Shown here piece by piece: positions 1 through 8,666 of a DNA stretch of 42,655 bases (position 1 is the first letter of the stretch; every line of letters starts with the position of its first letter). The notes below the pieces were generated by a model, which worked only from the letters and a program-made list of their open reading frames with translations, had not been told where the DNA came from and did not search any database. The stretch is from CAZKHG01 sp964552655 (GTDB taxonomy: Bacteria; Bacteroidota; Bacteroidia; Bacteroidales; Tenuifilaceae), in assembly GCA_964552655.1 (NCBI GenBank), contig CAZKHG010000027.1, positions 1-42,655 on the forward strand, given 5' to 3'. The position numbers and the translations under genes were made by a program.

Positions 1-2
1 TA

Positions 3-275
3 CACATAACCAGTATGGCTGGAACATGGATTTCCATTGTGGAAGGATTTGGCGGAATGAGAGTTATAGACAACACTCTTTGTTTTACACCTCTTATTCC
101 AAAGAACTGGGATTCGTATAGTTTTAAGGTATGGTTCAGGCAAAACCTGTTAAATGTTAAAATAACAAGCGATGGAGTTAAAATAGAAAATGAGGAAGGG
201 CCTTCGCTGATAGTTAAAATCCATAATAAACCTTTTACAATCAACACCCAAGGTTTTGTAGAAATTAAAAATTAA
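3..275 (+). CDS. C-terminal fragment of a glycoside hydrolase family 65 protein (maltose/kojibiose/trehalose phosphorylase type)
   Basis: The reading frame is open at the left window edge and continues upstream, so only the last 90 residues are visible. The start HITSMAGTWISIVEGFGG, followed by MR, matches the conserved end of the GH65 (alpha/alpha)6 barrel. It is followed by the small C-terminal beta-sandwich (FTPLIPKNWDSYSFKVWFR is typical of GH65 domain C). GH65 enzymes phosphorolyse or hydrolyse alpha-linked glucose disaccharides. The catalytic Glu lies upstream and outside the window, so the substrate and phosphorylase-versus-hydrolase status cannot be told. The aldolase gene starts 26 bases downstream and a terminator follows that gene, so the two probably form the end of one operon. 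The ATG at 15 is internal and is not a start. Confidence 0.85.
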   Translation, partial: HITSMAGTWISIVEGFGGMRVIDNTLCFTPLIPKNWDSYSFKVWFRQNLLNVKITSDGVKIENEEGPSLIVKIHNKPFTINTQGFVEIKN

Positions 276-301
276 TAATATAACCTCAAACAAAATAAAA
301 A

Positions 302-1369
302 ATGTCAAAATTTCCTTCAGGTGTCCTTACCGGTAATATGGTAAATGACCTTTTTAGTTATGCTAAGGCAAATAATTTTGCGCTACCAGCTGTTAATGTT
401 ACTGGTACTAATACAATTAATGCAGTTATTGAAACAGCAAAAGCCGTAAATTCGCCCGTAATCATTCAATTTTCAAATAGCGGTGCTTCTTTTATATCAG
501 GAAAAACTCTTAGTAATGAAGGGCAGAAAGCAAGTATTTTAGGTGCAGTAAGTGGTGCTAAACATGTTCACCTGCTGGCCGAAGCCTATGGGGTTCCGGT
601 AATTCTCCATACTGATCATGCTGCCAAAAAATTATTACCCTGGGTGGCTGGGCTGTTAGATATTGGTGAGCGTTTTTATAAAGAAAACGGTAAACCCCTT
701 TTTAGTTCGCATATGCTCGATTTATCCGAAGAGAGTTTAGTTGAAAATATTGAAATCTGTAAATCATTCCTTGAACGGATGTCCAAAATGGGAATGACTC
801 TGGAAATTGAATTGGGGGTTACAGGAGGTGAAGAAGATGGCGTTGATAACTCAGGCGTTGATAGCTCTAGGTTATACACTCAACCTGAGGAGGTTGCTTA
901 TGCATACGAGGAACTATCCAACGTAAGTCCTAACTTTACCATTGCTGCTTCTTTTGGAAACGTTCACGGTGTTTATAAACCCGGAAATGTTGTATTAAAC
1001 CCGGTTATATTAAAGAATTCACAGGTACTTATTCAGAATAAGTTTAAAACCGGGGCTAACCCTGTTAACTTTGTTTTTCATGGTGGGAGTGGATCAGAAA
1101 AAGAAAAAATTGCAGAGGCAATCGGATATGGTGTTATTAAAATGAATATTGACACTGACCTTCAATGGGCTTTCTGGGATGGGATTCGTGGTTATTACCA
1201 TTCAAAGCAGGCATACTTGCAAGGGCAGATTGGTAATCCTGAAGGCGAGGATGCTCCAAATAAAAAATATTATGACCCAAGGGTCTGGTTGAGAAAAGGG
1301 GAGGAATCAATTGTTGCTCGACTTAAAGAATCATTTGAAGATTTGAATGCAATTAACCGGTGGATTTAG
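302..1369 (+). CDS. fbaA: Class II (zinc) fructose-1,6-bisphosphate aldolase
   Basis: Cytosolic enzyme that reversibly cleaves fructose 1,6-bisphosphate into dihydroxyacetone phosphate and glyceraldehyde 3-phosphate. At 355 residues it has the length of the E. coli FbaA (class IIA) type and aligns with it at a constant offset of 4. HTDHAAKK supplies the catalytic Asp (D105) and a zinc His (H106). LEIELGVTGGEEDGVD includes the metal-site Glu near 170. GNVHGVYKPGN gives H222 and FVFHGGSGS gives H260. KMNIDTDLQWAFW is the phosphate-binding strand near 280-292. The ATG at 302 gives the normal N-terminus. It follows the GH65 gene by 26 bases with no promoter seen between them and is closed by a strong hairpin terminator, which links disaccharide breakdown directly to glycolysis. 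Confidence 0.97.
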   Translation: MSKFPSGVLTGNMVNDLFSYAKANNFALPAVNVTGTNTINAVIETAKAVNSPVIIQFSNSGASFISGKTLSNEGQKASILGAVSGAKHVHLLAEAYGVPVILHTDHAAKKLLPWVAGLLDIGERFYKENGKPLFSSHMLDLSEESLVENIEICKSFLERMSKMGMTLEIELGVTGGEEDGVDNSGVDSSRLYTQPEEVAYAYEELSNVSPNFTIAASFGNVHGVYKPGNVVLNPVILKNSQVLIQNKFKTGANPVNFVFHGGSGSEKEKIAEAIGYGVIKMNIDTDLQWAFWDGIRGYYHSKQAYLQGQIGNPEGEDAPNKKYYDPRVWLRKGEESIVARLKESFEDLNAINRWI

Positions 1370-1375
1370 TTTCGG

Positions 1376-1415
1376 AAACCTGACTCACCTAATACTAGTC
1401 AGGTTTTCTTATTTT
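1376..1415 (+). terminator. Rho-independent terminator after fbaA
   Basis: A 10-bp perfect inverted repeat (AAACCTGACT at 1376-1385 with AGTCAGGTTT at 1397-1406) encloses an 11-base loop and is followed by TCTTATTTT. It lies 7 bases after the aldolase stop and separates the GH65-fbaA unit from the next GH13 gene. Confidence 0.85.
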
Positions 1416-1441
1416 AAAGACCAATTTATTATATTAATTTG

Positions 1442-3298
1442 ATGTTGATGAGAAGGGGGATAACTATATTTATTGCTTTATTGCTAATAGTTCTTAAAAT
1501 GGCAATTGCTCAGAAAATTGAGAGGGTTGAACCCTTGTTCTGGTGGGTTGGAATGAAAAATCCTAAGCTCCAGCTAATGGTGTATGGCAAGTCAATATCA
1601 ACGGCAAATGTTAGTATCAGATCAAATGATGTTCAGCTGGAAAGTATTGATCGAATTCAAAATCCTAATTACCTCTTTTTAAACCTTCTAATTAACAGGA
1701 ATGCTAAACCCGGGAATGTTAACATTGAGTTCCAATCTCCCAAACAAAAGCCACTGGTTATATCTTATGAACTTAAAGAACGCGCACCAAATTCGTCAAT
1801 AAGAAAAGGTTTTGACCAGTCTGATGTTATATATTTAATTGTCCCTGATCGGTTTTCTGATGGGAATCCTCTGATTGATTCCATAAAAGGGATGCCCGAC
1901 AAGTTTAACAGGAAGGAACCTTATGCCCGTCATGGTGGCGATCTGCAGGGGATTATTAATCACTTAGATTATTTTGCCAAGCTAGGCGTTACCTCGTTAT
2001 GGTTAACTCCAGTATTGGAAAATAATCAACCACAATGGTCATACCATGGTTACGCCATTACCGATTTTTACAAGGTTGATGCTCGCTTGGGAAGTAATGA
2101 ACTATATAAAAATCTTATAAATCAGGCACATTCTAAGGGAATTAAGATAATCAAGGATTTGATTTTTAATCATTGTGGCGGGAATCATTGGTGGGTTAAT
2201 GATTTACCAAGTTCAGACTGGTTTAATCAATGGCCGGAATTTACCAGATCTAACTACCGGATTCCGGCAATTTTTGATATTCATGCTTCTGAACGGGATA
2301 AGAAGTTGATGAGCGATGGGTGGTTTGATGGCCATATGCCGGATCTAAATCAGAAAAATCCCTTTGTGGCCAACTATCTCATTCAAAATAGTATATGGTG
2401 GATTGAGTATGCTGGTATTGATGGGATTCGCATGGATACCTATCCATATCCCGATAAAGGTTTTATGACTCGCTGGTGCAATGAAATAATGAATGAATTC
2501 CCGAATTTCAATATTGTTGGTGAAACATGGGTTAATTATCCTGCATGGGTTGCCTACTGGCAAAAAGATGCGCTTAATCGTGATGGTTTCAACTCCAACC
2601 TTCCGGTTGTTATGGATTTCCCTTTGATGGGTGCTATTCAAAAGGCTTTTGCTGAGAATGATGGCTGGGATACCGGGTTGTCCCGCTTATACGAGATCCT
2701 GGCTCACGATTTTATTTACCCTAATCCCAACAATGTTTTAACCTTTTTTGAAAATCACGATGCAGGTCGTTTCCAACGTGATTCCTCACAGGCATTAGGC
2801 AATCTAAAGCTTGCCATCGCATTTTTGTTAACTACACGTGGAATACCTCAGCTATACTATGGAACTGAAATTGCAATGCCCGGCAACGATGCAAACGGAC
2901 ATGGCGATATTCGCAAGGATTTTCCGGGGGGGTGGACAACCGATAACCGCTCTGCTTTTTACTCCTCCAGCAGAACAAGAAAGGAGAACGAAATTTGGGA
3001 TTACACCGCTAAAATCCTTAACTGGCGTAAAAATTCAACTGTTATTCATTCAGGAAAGCTAACCCATTTCATACCTGAAAACGGGGTGTATGTTTATTTT
3101 AGGCACAACGAATCACAAACCATCATGATTATTTTAAACAATAATTATCAACCAAGAATTTTAGATACAAACCGTTTCGGGGAGTTTTTGTATGATAAAA
3201 AAACCGGAGTGGACATAATTACCGGTAACCAGCTTGACAACCTCAGTAAAATACAGTTATCGCCTCGTTCTGCAATGATTATTGAACTTGAGAAGTAG
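1442..3298 (+). CDS. Exported GH13 alpha-amylase family protein, SusA/neopullulanase-like
   Basis: Predicted to hydrolyse alpha-1,4 glucans or cyclodextrins/pullulan in the periplasm. A signal peptide (RRGITIFIALLLIVLKMAIAQ) is followed by a cyclomaltodextrinase N-terminal beta domain (about 25-112, with VEPLFWWVGMKNP). The GH13 barrel spans about 127-530. Catalytic residues are visible as D332 in DGIRMDTYPYPD, E361 in VGETW and D440 in FFENHDAGR. A C-terminal beta domain ends at residue 618. This domain order is that of Bacteroides SusA-type enzymes. The ATG at 1442 is chosen; a TTG just before it and an ATG at 1448 are alternatives. The gene follows a terminator, so it needs its own promoter, but I see no exact TAnnTTTG nearby. 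A second GH13 gene follows 74 bases downstream. Exact substrate is not decidable. Confidence 0.93.
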   Translation: MLMRRGITIFIALLLIVLKMAIAQKIERVEPLFWWVGMKNPKLQLMVYGKSISTANVSIRSNDVQLESIDRIQNPNYLFLNLLINRNAKPGNVNIEFQSPKQKPLVISYELKERAPNSSIRKGFDQSDVIYLIVPDRFSDGNPLIDSIKGMPDKFNRKEPYARHGGDLQGIINHLDYFAKLGVTSLWLTPVLENNQPQWSYHGYAITDFYKVDARLGSNELYKNLINQAHSKGIKIIKDLIFNHCGGNHWWVNDLPSSDWFNQWPEFTRSNYRIPAIFDIHASERDKKLMSDGWFDGHMPDLNQKNPFVANYLIQNSIWWIEYAGIDGIRMDTYPYPDKGFMTRWCNEIMNEFPNFNIVGETWVNYPAWVAYWQKDALNRDGFNSNLPVVMDFPLMGAIQKAFAENDGWDTGLSRLYEILAHDFIYPNPNNVLTFFENHDAGRFQRDSSQALGNLKLAIAFLLTTRGIPQLYYGTEIAMPGNDANGHGDIRKDFPGGWTTDNRSAFYSSSRTRKENEIWDYTAKILNWRKNSTVIHSGKLTHFIPENGVYVYFRHNESQTIMIILNNNYQPRILDTNRFGEFLYDKKTGVDIITGNQLDNLSKIQLSPRSAMIIELEK

Positions 3299-3372
3299 AT
3301 CATAGTGTAAAACAAATAAAATTCTTACTAACAATTTTGATATTGTTGATTTAACACAAACTATATCAGGTT

Positions 3373-5748
3373 ATGAAAAAAATAGTATATCTCACATTGA
3401 TTATAGCTGGTCTGACAGCTTGTTCCGGTAAACAAAGTGGTAATTATATTCCTGATTCCTCTGAAATAAGAGGACTTGCCACCCCTATTCAGCTCAATGG
3501 TACAATCAATGAGGTAATTCTTGAGGATTACTTTCTGGATGTTTCTAAAATTGATTCCATTTCAGTATGTCCTGAAATTGATTTCTTAATATCTTCTGAT
3601 AAAAAGCATTTAAGATTAATAGCCTCAAACAGCAACATCCCTCAACTTTCGGAGCTGAAAGTATGGATGAAAAATACCCCATATTCTATTCTTGTCAAAA
3701 AAAGCAATAAAATACCAATTCTTTTATCCTATGATTCAAAGGGGAGAAAGGTAAAAAAGGTTCAGGTAAAAGGGCAGTTCAACAGCTGGAACCCCAATGC
3801 TGATACCATGAAATATTCCAATGGGTTATGGCAGGCGACTCTACTGGTTAACCCTGGTAAATACCAATATATATTTATAGTTGATGGAAAAGAATTGCTG
3901 GACCCTGCTAATCCGGTTAAGGAAGAAAATGGCATTGGGGGGTACAACTCTGTGATCGTAGCAGGAAATATTGATAAGTCCAAACAACCCTTTTTATTTG
4001 CTAATACTGCAGAAAAAGGGAAATTAAATATCGGGTACACATCTGAAATTTCGAAGGTTTTTGCATTTTGGGAAAACTATAGAATTCCTGATGAAAATAT
4101 ATCTTTTGATGAGAAAAATTTATGTATAAAATTTCCTGATATCTCGAAAAAATTTAAAAGATCGCATTTAAGAATTTGGGCATATAATGATTTTGGTGTT
4201 TCAAATGATTTGCTCATACCATTAAAACGCAACTATGTTGTTAGTAGGACCAATGACTTAACCAGAAGCGACTTACAATCTCAGGTTATGTACTTTCTAA
4301 TGGTTGACAGGTTTAATAATGGCAATACCCAAAACGATAAAAAGGTTGATGACCCCGAAGTTCTACCTAAAGCCAACTATTTTGGGGGTGATTTAGCTGG
4401 TGTTACTCAAAAAATCAGGGAAGGGTATTTTGATACCCTTGGAATTAATACCATCTGGTTATCGCCAATAACTCAAAATCCCATGGGAGCATGGGGTTTG
4501 AATATAAATCCTCGTTCAAAATTTTCGGGGTATCATGGGTACTGGCCAATTTCATTATCTAAAGTTGACACCCGGTTTGGAACTTCTAATGAGTTGCACG
4601 AACTTGTAAATACGGCTCATAACGATAATATTAATATTCTATTGGATTATGTGGCAAATCATGTGCATCAGGAGCATCCAATGGCAAAAGCCCATCCCGA
4701 CTGGTTTTCCTCGCTTTATCTTCCGGATGGTTCAATGAACCTTGAAAAATGGGAGGAGTACAGGCTAACCACATGGTTTGATACTTTTTTACCCAAATTT
4801 AATTTTGAGAAACCAGAAGTATATGAGCCCTTATCCGATTCAGTTCTTTTCTGGTTGAAAGTATTTGATATAGATGGTTTTCGCCATGATGCAACAAAGC
4901 ATATCCACGAAAATTTCTGGAGAAGAGTAACCTATAAAATAAAACACCAGCTGCCTGCCAGTAAATCTGTATATCAGATAGGGGAGACCTACGGAGGGCC
5001 TGAACTTATTAAAAGTTACATTGGCAGTGGGTTGCTCGATAGCCAGTTTGATTTTAATGTTTATGATGCTGCACTTAATTCGATCGCAAATCCAAATGGA
5101 TCTTTTGTTAATTTGAATGCAAAAATTTCCGAAAGCCTCGATTTTTATGGATACCATAACTTAATGGGTTACATCTCCGGCAACCAGGACAGGGGTAGAT
5201 TCATTTCTTATGCTGGAGGCTCCCTGAAATTTGATGAGAACGCCAAATATGCCGGCTGGACCCGGGATATTGAAGTAGGTGATACTGTTGGTTACAACAG
5301 ACTTTGTATGCTTAACGCATTTAACATGACCATTCCCGGAATCCCAACAATTTATTATGGCGATGAATATGGAATGCCCGGCGGAAATGATCCTGATAAC
5401 AGACGAATGATGAAATTCAATGAACTAAATGATTTCGAGAGGAAAACGTTGAAAATAACAAAAAAAATAATTCACTTGCGCCGAGAAAACATTGCGCTTA
5501 ACTATGGCGAATTCCTTCCGCTGTTTGTTGATAATGATTTTTATGCATATGCCCGAATTTATTTGGATAATAAAGTGATTGTCTTATTTAATAAAAACAT
5601 TGATACCAGGAAGTTTACAATTGATTTATCAGATTTCTTGGTTTCTGATTCTTATAAGTCTGAATTCAACTCTCAGTTCATTAAAAGGTCTAATAAACTT
5701 GAAATTACATTAAAAGGGAATTCTTTCGAGGTCCTGGTAAGCAATTAG
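3373..5748 (+). CDS. GH13 lipoprotein with CBM48/AMPK-type glycogen-binding domain
   Basis: A 791-residue alpha-amylase family protein. The signal peptide ends in a lipobox (LTAC, Cys17), so it is a lipoprotein of the outer or inner membrane. The stretch at about 126-195 (VQVKGQFNSWNP, then GLWQATLLVNPGKYQYIFIVDG) is a CBM48/AMPK1-type E-set domain. Another beta-rich segment follows, and the GH13 barrel begins near 303 (VMYFLMVDRFNNG). Catalytic residues are D506 in DGFRHDATK, E538 in QIGETYGG and D606 in SGNQDRGRF. The usual His before the last Asp (NHD) is Gln here (NQD). The gene sits between the SusA-like gene and a bidirectional terminator. It is probably co-expressed with the upstream GH13 and acts on starch- or glycogen-like glucans. 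Specificity is unknown. Confidence 0.92.
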   Translation: MKKIVYLTLIIAGLTACSGKQSGNYIPDSSEIRGLATPIQLNGTINEVILEDYFLDVSKIDSISVCPEIDFLISSDKKHLRLIASNSNIPQLSELKVWMKNTPYSILVKKSNKIPILLSYDSKGRKVKKVQVKGQFNSWNPNADTMKYSNGLWQATLLVNPGKYQYIFIVDGKELLDPANPVKEENGIGGYNSVIVAGNIDKSKQPFLFANTAEKGKLNIGYTSEISKVFAFWENYRIPDENISFDEKNLCIKFPDISKKFKRSHLRIWAYNDFGVSNDLLIPLKRNYVVSRTNDLTRSDLQSQVMYFLMVDRFNNGNTQNDKKVDDPEVLPKANYFGGDLAGVTQKIREGYFDTLGINTIWLSPITQNPMGAWGLNINPRSKFSGYHGYWPISLSKVDTRFGTSNELHELVNTAHNDNINILLDYVANHVHQEHPMAKAHPDWFSSLYLPDGSMNLEKWEEYRLTTWFDTFLPKFNFEKPEVYEPLSDSVLFWLKVFDIDGFRHDATKHIHENFWRRVTYKIKHQLPASKSVYQIGETYGGPELIKSYIGSGLLDSQFDFNVYDAALNSIANPNGSFVNLNAKISESLDFYGYHNLMGYISGNQDRGRFISYAGGSLKFDENAKYAGWTRDIEVGDTVGYNRLCMLNAFNMTIPGIPTIYYGDEYGMPGGNDPDNRRMMKFNELNDFERKTLKITKKIIHLRRENIALNYGEFLPLFVDNDFYAYARIYLDNKVIVLFNKNIDTRKFTIDLSDFLVSDSYKSEFNSQFIKRSNKLEITLKGNSFEVLVSN

Positions 5749-5770
5749 CTTTACTCTTGTTTCAAATAAT

Positions 5771-5800
5771 AAAGGCTGATCATTAAAATCAGCCTTTTTA
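5771..5800. terminator. Bidirectional terminator between GH13 lipoprotein and pfkA
   Basis: A 10-bp perfect stem (AAAGGCTGAT at 5771-5780 with ATCAGCCTTT at 5788-5797) has a 7-base loop and a T-run on the plus strand. The minus strand reads out into TTATTATTTG. It lies between the two convergent stop codons. Confidence 0.85.
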
Positions 5801-5855
5801 GTTGGTAATTAGGTTATTAAATGAAACTAAATAACTCGTCAGTAATTTTATAATG

Positions 5856-6950
5856 TTAATCTCCAAAACATATTCCTATACCACGGGCTGTTTTAAGAAG
5901 GTCGCTGTTGGTGTCAACAAAATTTGGGTGGTTAATTGCATCAATAAGCGGAACCGAGATGATATCAGGATGACGGTAGGCAACCATCTCTCCAAATTTT
6001 CCCTCAAGAACCATTTCAAATGCTTTTACTCCAAATTGTGTTGCAAGTACTCTGTCGTAAGCTATAGGAATACCGCCACGTTGTAAATGGCCTAAAACCG
6101 TTTCGCGCATATCAGCTTCAAAGCCAATTTGTTTGAGGTCGTGTACGAGCTTATGAGCTACACCCCCAAGGCGTAAATTCTGATAGCCCACCTCATTGCT
6201 TTGTTCCGAAGTTAAAGTACCACCTTTGGGAGCAGCACCCTCGGCAATTACAACAATTGCATTTCCCTTGCCTTTACTGTAACGGCTGTTCAATTTTTCA
6301 AGAACGCTTTTTATGTCATAAGGAATCTCGGGAATTAAACAAACCTCTGCACCACCGGCAATTGCAGCATGTAATGCAATCCATCCGGCATAACGTCCCA
6401 TAACCTCCAATACAAGAACACGATTGTGGCTGGCGGCAGTGGTAACAAGTTTATCAACCGCTTCGGTTGCTATTTGAACTGCGGTTTGAAAACCGAAGGT
6501 GAAATCGGTAGCTAAAAGATCGTTATCAATTGTTTTTGGTACACCTATAATGTTTAGCCCTTTTTCAAACAGATCCTGAGAAATTTTCTGTGATCCATCG
6601 CCTCCAACGCTAATAACGGCATCAATACCCAGGTATTGTAGTTTCCTGATCATCTCCTCCGACCTATCAACTGTACTCCAGGAGCCATCTTTATTTTTAA
6701 TTGGCCATGCGAAAGGACCACCCTTGTTAGTGGTGCCAATAATTGTACCACCCTGTACGTGGATCCCAGCTACTGCTTTTTCGTCAAGTACCCTGATCTC
6801 AGTTGGTTCATGCAGTATTCCATCAAACGATTGGATACTACCAAGAATTTCCCAGTCGCGCTCCTGCGCGGCTCGTTTTACTATGGCTCTTATAACTGCA
6901 TTCAAGCCAGGGCAGTCACCACCCCCGGTAGCAACTAATACTCTTTTCAT
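5856..6950 (-). CDS. pfkA: 6-phosphofructokinase, ATP-type with a mixed signature
   Basis: Phosphorylates fructose 6-phosphate to fructose 1,6-bisphosphate, the substrate of the aldolase nearby. At 364 residues it is longer than E. coli PfkA (320). Visible motifs are GGGDCPGLNAVIR (9-21, nucleotide loop), SVGGDGSQK (114-122) and PKTIDND (138-144), which holds the catalytic Asp D142. The residue after GGD is Gly (G119), which indicates ATP rather than pyrophosphate use. The residue before TIDND is Lys (K139), which PPi-type and group III enzymes carry where E. coli PfkA has Gly. A candidate -7 element and an 8-bp inverted repeat lie just upstream. It is transcribed toward the GH13 genes and ends at a shared terminator. 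Confidence 0.95.
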   Translation of the reverse strand: MKRVLVATGGGDCPGLNAVIRAIVKRAAQERDWEILGSIQSFDGILHEPTEIRVLDEKAVAGIHVQGGTIIGTTNKGGPFAWPIKNKDGSWSTVDRSEEMIRKLQYLGIDAVISVGGDGSQKISQDLFEKGLNIIGVPKTIDNDLLATDFTFGFQTAVQIATEAVDKLVTTAASHNRVLVLEVMGRYAGWIALHAAIAGGAEVCLIPEIPYDIKSVLEKLNSRYSKGKGNAIVVIAEGAAPKGGTLTSEQSNEVGYQNLRLGGVAHKLVHDLKQIGFEADMRETVLGHLQRGGIPIAYDRVLATQFGVKAFEMVLEGKFGEMVAYRHPDIISVPLIDAINHPNFVDTNSDLLKTARGIGICFGD

Positions 6951-6983
6951 AAAAAACTAATTTGATTAAATTATAAGAAATAA

Positions 6984-7006
6984 CCAAAGCTAATGACCAG
7001 CTTTGG
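6984..7006. repeat. 8-bp inverted repeat overlapping the pfkA -7 element
   Basis: CCAAAGCT (6984-6991) and AGCTTTGG (6999-7006) are perfect reverse complements with 7 bases between them. The left arm contains most of the candidate pfkA -7 element. The repeat lies in the intergenic region between divergent pfkA and the third GH13 gene and lacks a T-run, so an operator or a leader hairpin is more likely than a terminator. Confidence 0.5.
6985..6992 (-). promoter_or_regulatory. Candidate -7 promoter element for pfkA
   Basis: CAAAGCTA on the plus strand is TAGCTTTG on the minus strand, an exact match to the Bacteroidota -7 consensus TAnnTTTG. It lies about 35 bases upstream of the pfkA ATG. No clear -33 TTG is seen at the usual distance. 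Confidence 0.45.
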
Positions 7007-7165
7007 GTTGTTAAAATATTTAGATTTATCAGCCAAATTTTTTCCACATTCGCAAAAATATGAAAAAAAGCAATGCTATATTAGCAAAATCAAAGAATCT
7101 GATTCAAATTTTAGAAAAAAATCAGCTGCAAACGTGTGAAACCATTAAAATAAAAAAACAATCCT

Positions 7166-8554
7166 ATGAAAAAAACTAATTTCTACTCAGCAATTCGCTG
7201 TTTTATTGTAATTTCCTCCATTGTTCTTCTACTAAGCTTTGCTTCTTGTAAAAGTCGCCCAGAAGTTAAAGAACCTTTCAAAGTAGTTCACCCTGAATGG
7301 GTTTACAATGCCACTATCTATGAAGTAAATATACGACAGTACACGCCTGAAGGCACTTTTAAGGCTTTTGAAAATCATTTATCAAGGTTAAAAGAGCTTG
7401 GTATTGATATTCTCTGGTTTATGCCAATTCACCCGATAGGTGAAGTAAATAGAAAAGGAACATTGGGTAGTTACTATTCAGTTAAAGATTATAAAGGAAT
7501 AAATCCTGAATTTGGGACCCTTGATGATTTCAGGAGTGTTGTCAAGAAAGCTCATAAGATGGGATTTAAAGTTATTATAGACTGGGTGGCGAATCATACA
7601 TCCCATGACGCTGTTCTTACAATCGAACATCCTGACTGGTATGTTCGAGACTCAGCTGGTAACCTGGTTTCCCCCTTTGATTGGACTGATGTGGCAAAAC
7701 TTGATTATAGTAAAAAAGAGTTGCGCGAATATATAATTGAAGCCATGAAATATTGGGTTAAAGATGTTGACATAGATGGTTTCCGTTGTGATGTTGCCGG
7801 TGAGGTTCCAACCGATTTCTGGAATGAAGCCCGTGTGAAGCTTGATGAAATTAAACCGGTTTTCATGCTGGCTGAAGCCTCTAAACCTGAATTGCAGGAG
7901 TATGCATTTGATGCCGATTATGATTGGGATTTTCACCACATTATGAATAAAATTGCAAAAGGTGAAAATTCTGTCCTTGATTTAGAAAATTACCTGATGA
8001 AATTAGTGGCGTTGTACCCTAAAAACACCATTAAAATGAACTTCATCACCAATCATGATGAAAATTCATGGAATGGAACAGAGTTCGAACGCTTAGGCGA
8101 AAGTGTTAAAACAATGGCGGCTTTATCATTCGTTGTACCAGGAATGCCATTAATTTACTCAGGCCAGGAAGTTGGTTTGAATAAAAGGCTTAAATTTTTC
8201 GAAAGGGACGATATAAAATGGAGGGATTCACTGGAATTAACACCATTCTACCAAAAACTCGTTGAATTAAAGAAAAATTGCAGTGCTCTTGCTGCAGGCG
8301 AGGAGGGGGCTGATATTTTCAGGATAAAAACTTCCAACGATGTTAATATTTTTGCATTCCTTCGGGAAAATGATGAAGAGAAGCTGTTTTCTATATTTAA
8401 CCTATCCGCATTAGAACAGGTTATCACATTGGAAGGCGAAGATTTTGTGGATAATTATGTTGATTTTTTGTCAGGGGAATCAAAATCTTTCTCAATAGGC
8501 GATACTATTAACTTAAAACCTTGGGAATTTCATTTATACTTGAAAAAAATGTAG
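7166..8554 (+). CDS. GH13 alpha-amylase family lipoprotein (compact)
   Basis: A 462-residue GH13 protein with an N-terminal hydrophobic segment and lipobox (LSFASC, Cys28), so it is probably a surface or periplasmic lipoprotein. The barrel starts near 45 (WVYNATIYEVNIRQYTPEGT) and has no added N-terminal carbohydrate-binding domain. The catalytic set is complete: D209 in DGFRCDVAGE, E237 in MLAEAS and H297-D298 in FITNHDEN. A short C-terminal beta domain covers about 385-462. The compact form and the QYTPEGTF region resemble Bacteroidota alpha-amylases acting on maltodextrins, but specificity is not provable here. It is divergent from pfkA across a 215-base intergenic region that contains an inverted repeat. 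No terminator is seen before the flavodiiron gene 112 bases downstream. Confidence 0.92.
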   Translation: MKKTNFYSAIRCFIVISSIVLLLSFASCKSRPEVKEPFKVVHPEWVYNATIYEVNIRQYTPEGTFKAFENHLSRLKELGIDILWFMPIHPIGEVNRKGTLGSYYSVKDYKGINPEFGTLDDFRSVVKKAHKMGFKVIIDWVANHTSHDAVLTIEHPDWYVRDSAGNLVSPFDWTDVAKLDYSKKELREYIIEAMKYWVKDVDIDGFRCDVAGEVPTDFWNEARVKLDEIKPVFMLAEASKPELQEYAFDADYDWDFHHIMNKIAKGENSVLDLENYLMKLVALYPKNTIKMNFITNHDENSWNGTEFERLGESVKTMAALSFVVPGMPLIYSGQEVGLNKRLKFFERDDIKWRDSLELTPFYQKLVELKKNCSALAAGEEGADIFRIKTSNDVNIFAFLRENDEEKLFSIFNLSALEQVITLEGEDFVDNYVDFLSGESKSFSIGDTINLKPWEFHLYLKKM

Positions 8555-8632
8555 AATTGATTTAGGTTTTGTTGGGTTTTATATTCTTTTGTAAACATTC
8601 CCGTAATTCAAATTATTATATTCCCTTTTTGC

Positions 8633-8640
8633 TAATTTTG
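8633..8640 (+). promoter_or_regulatory. Candidate -7 promoter element for the flavodiiron gene
   Basis: TAATTTTG matches the Bacteroidota -7 consensus TAnnTTTG exactly and lies 26 bases before the ATG. There is no obvious -33 TTG at the normal distance. Confidence 0.45.
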
Positions 8641-8666
8641 CACCCAAATTTTGACAATAAACTATT

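Noticed and set aside
5853..6086. Plus-strand ORF of 77 codons inside pfkA
   Set aside because: It is a shadow of the strongly conserved pfkA on the other strand; the predicted peptide has no recognisable features. The same applies to the other antisense ORFs in the window.
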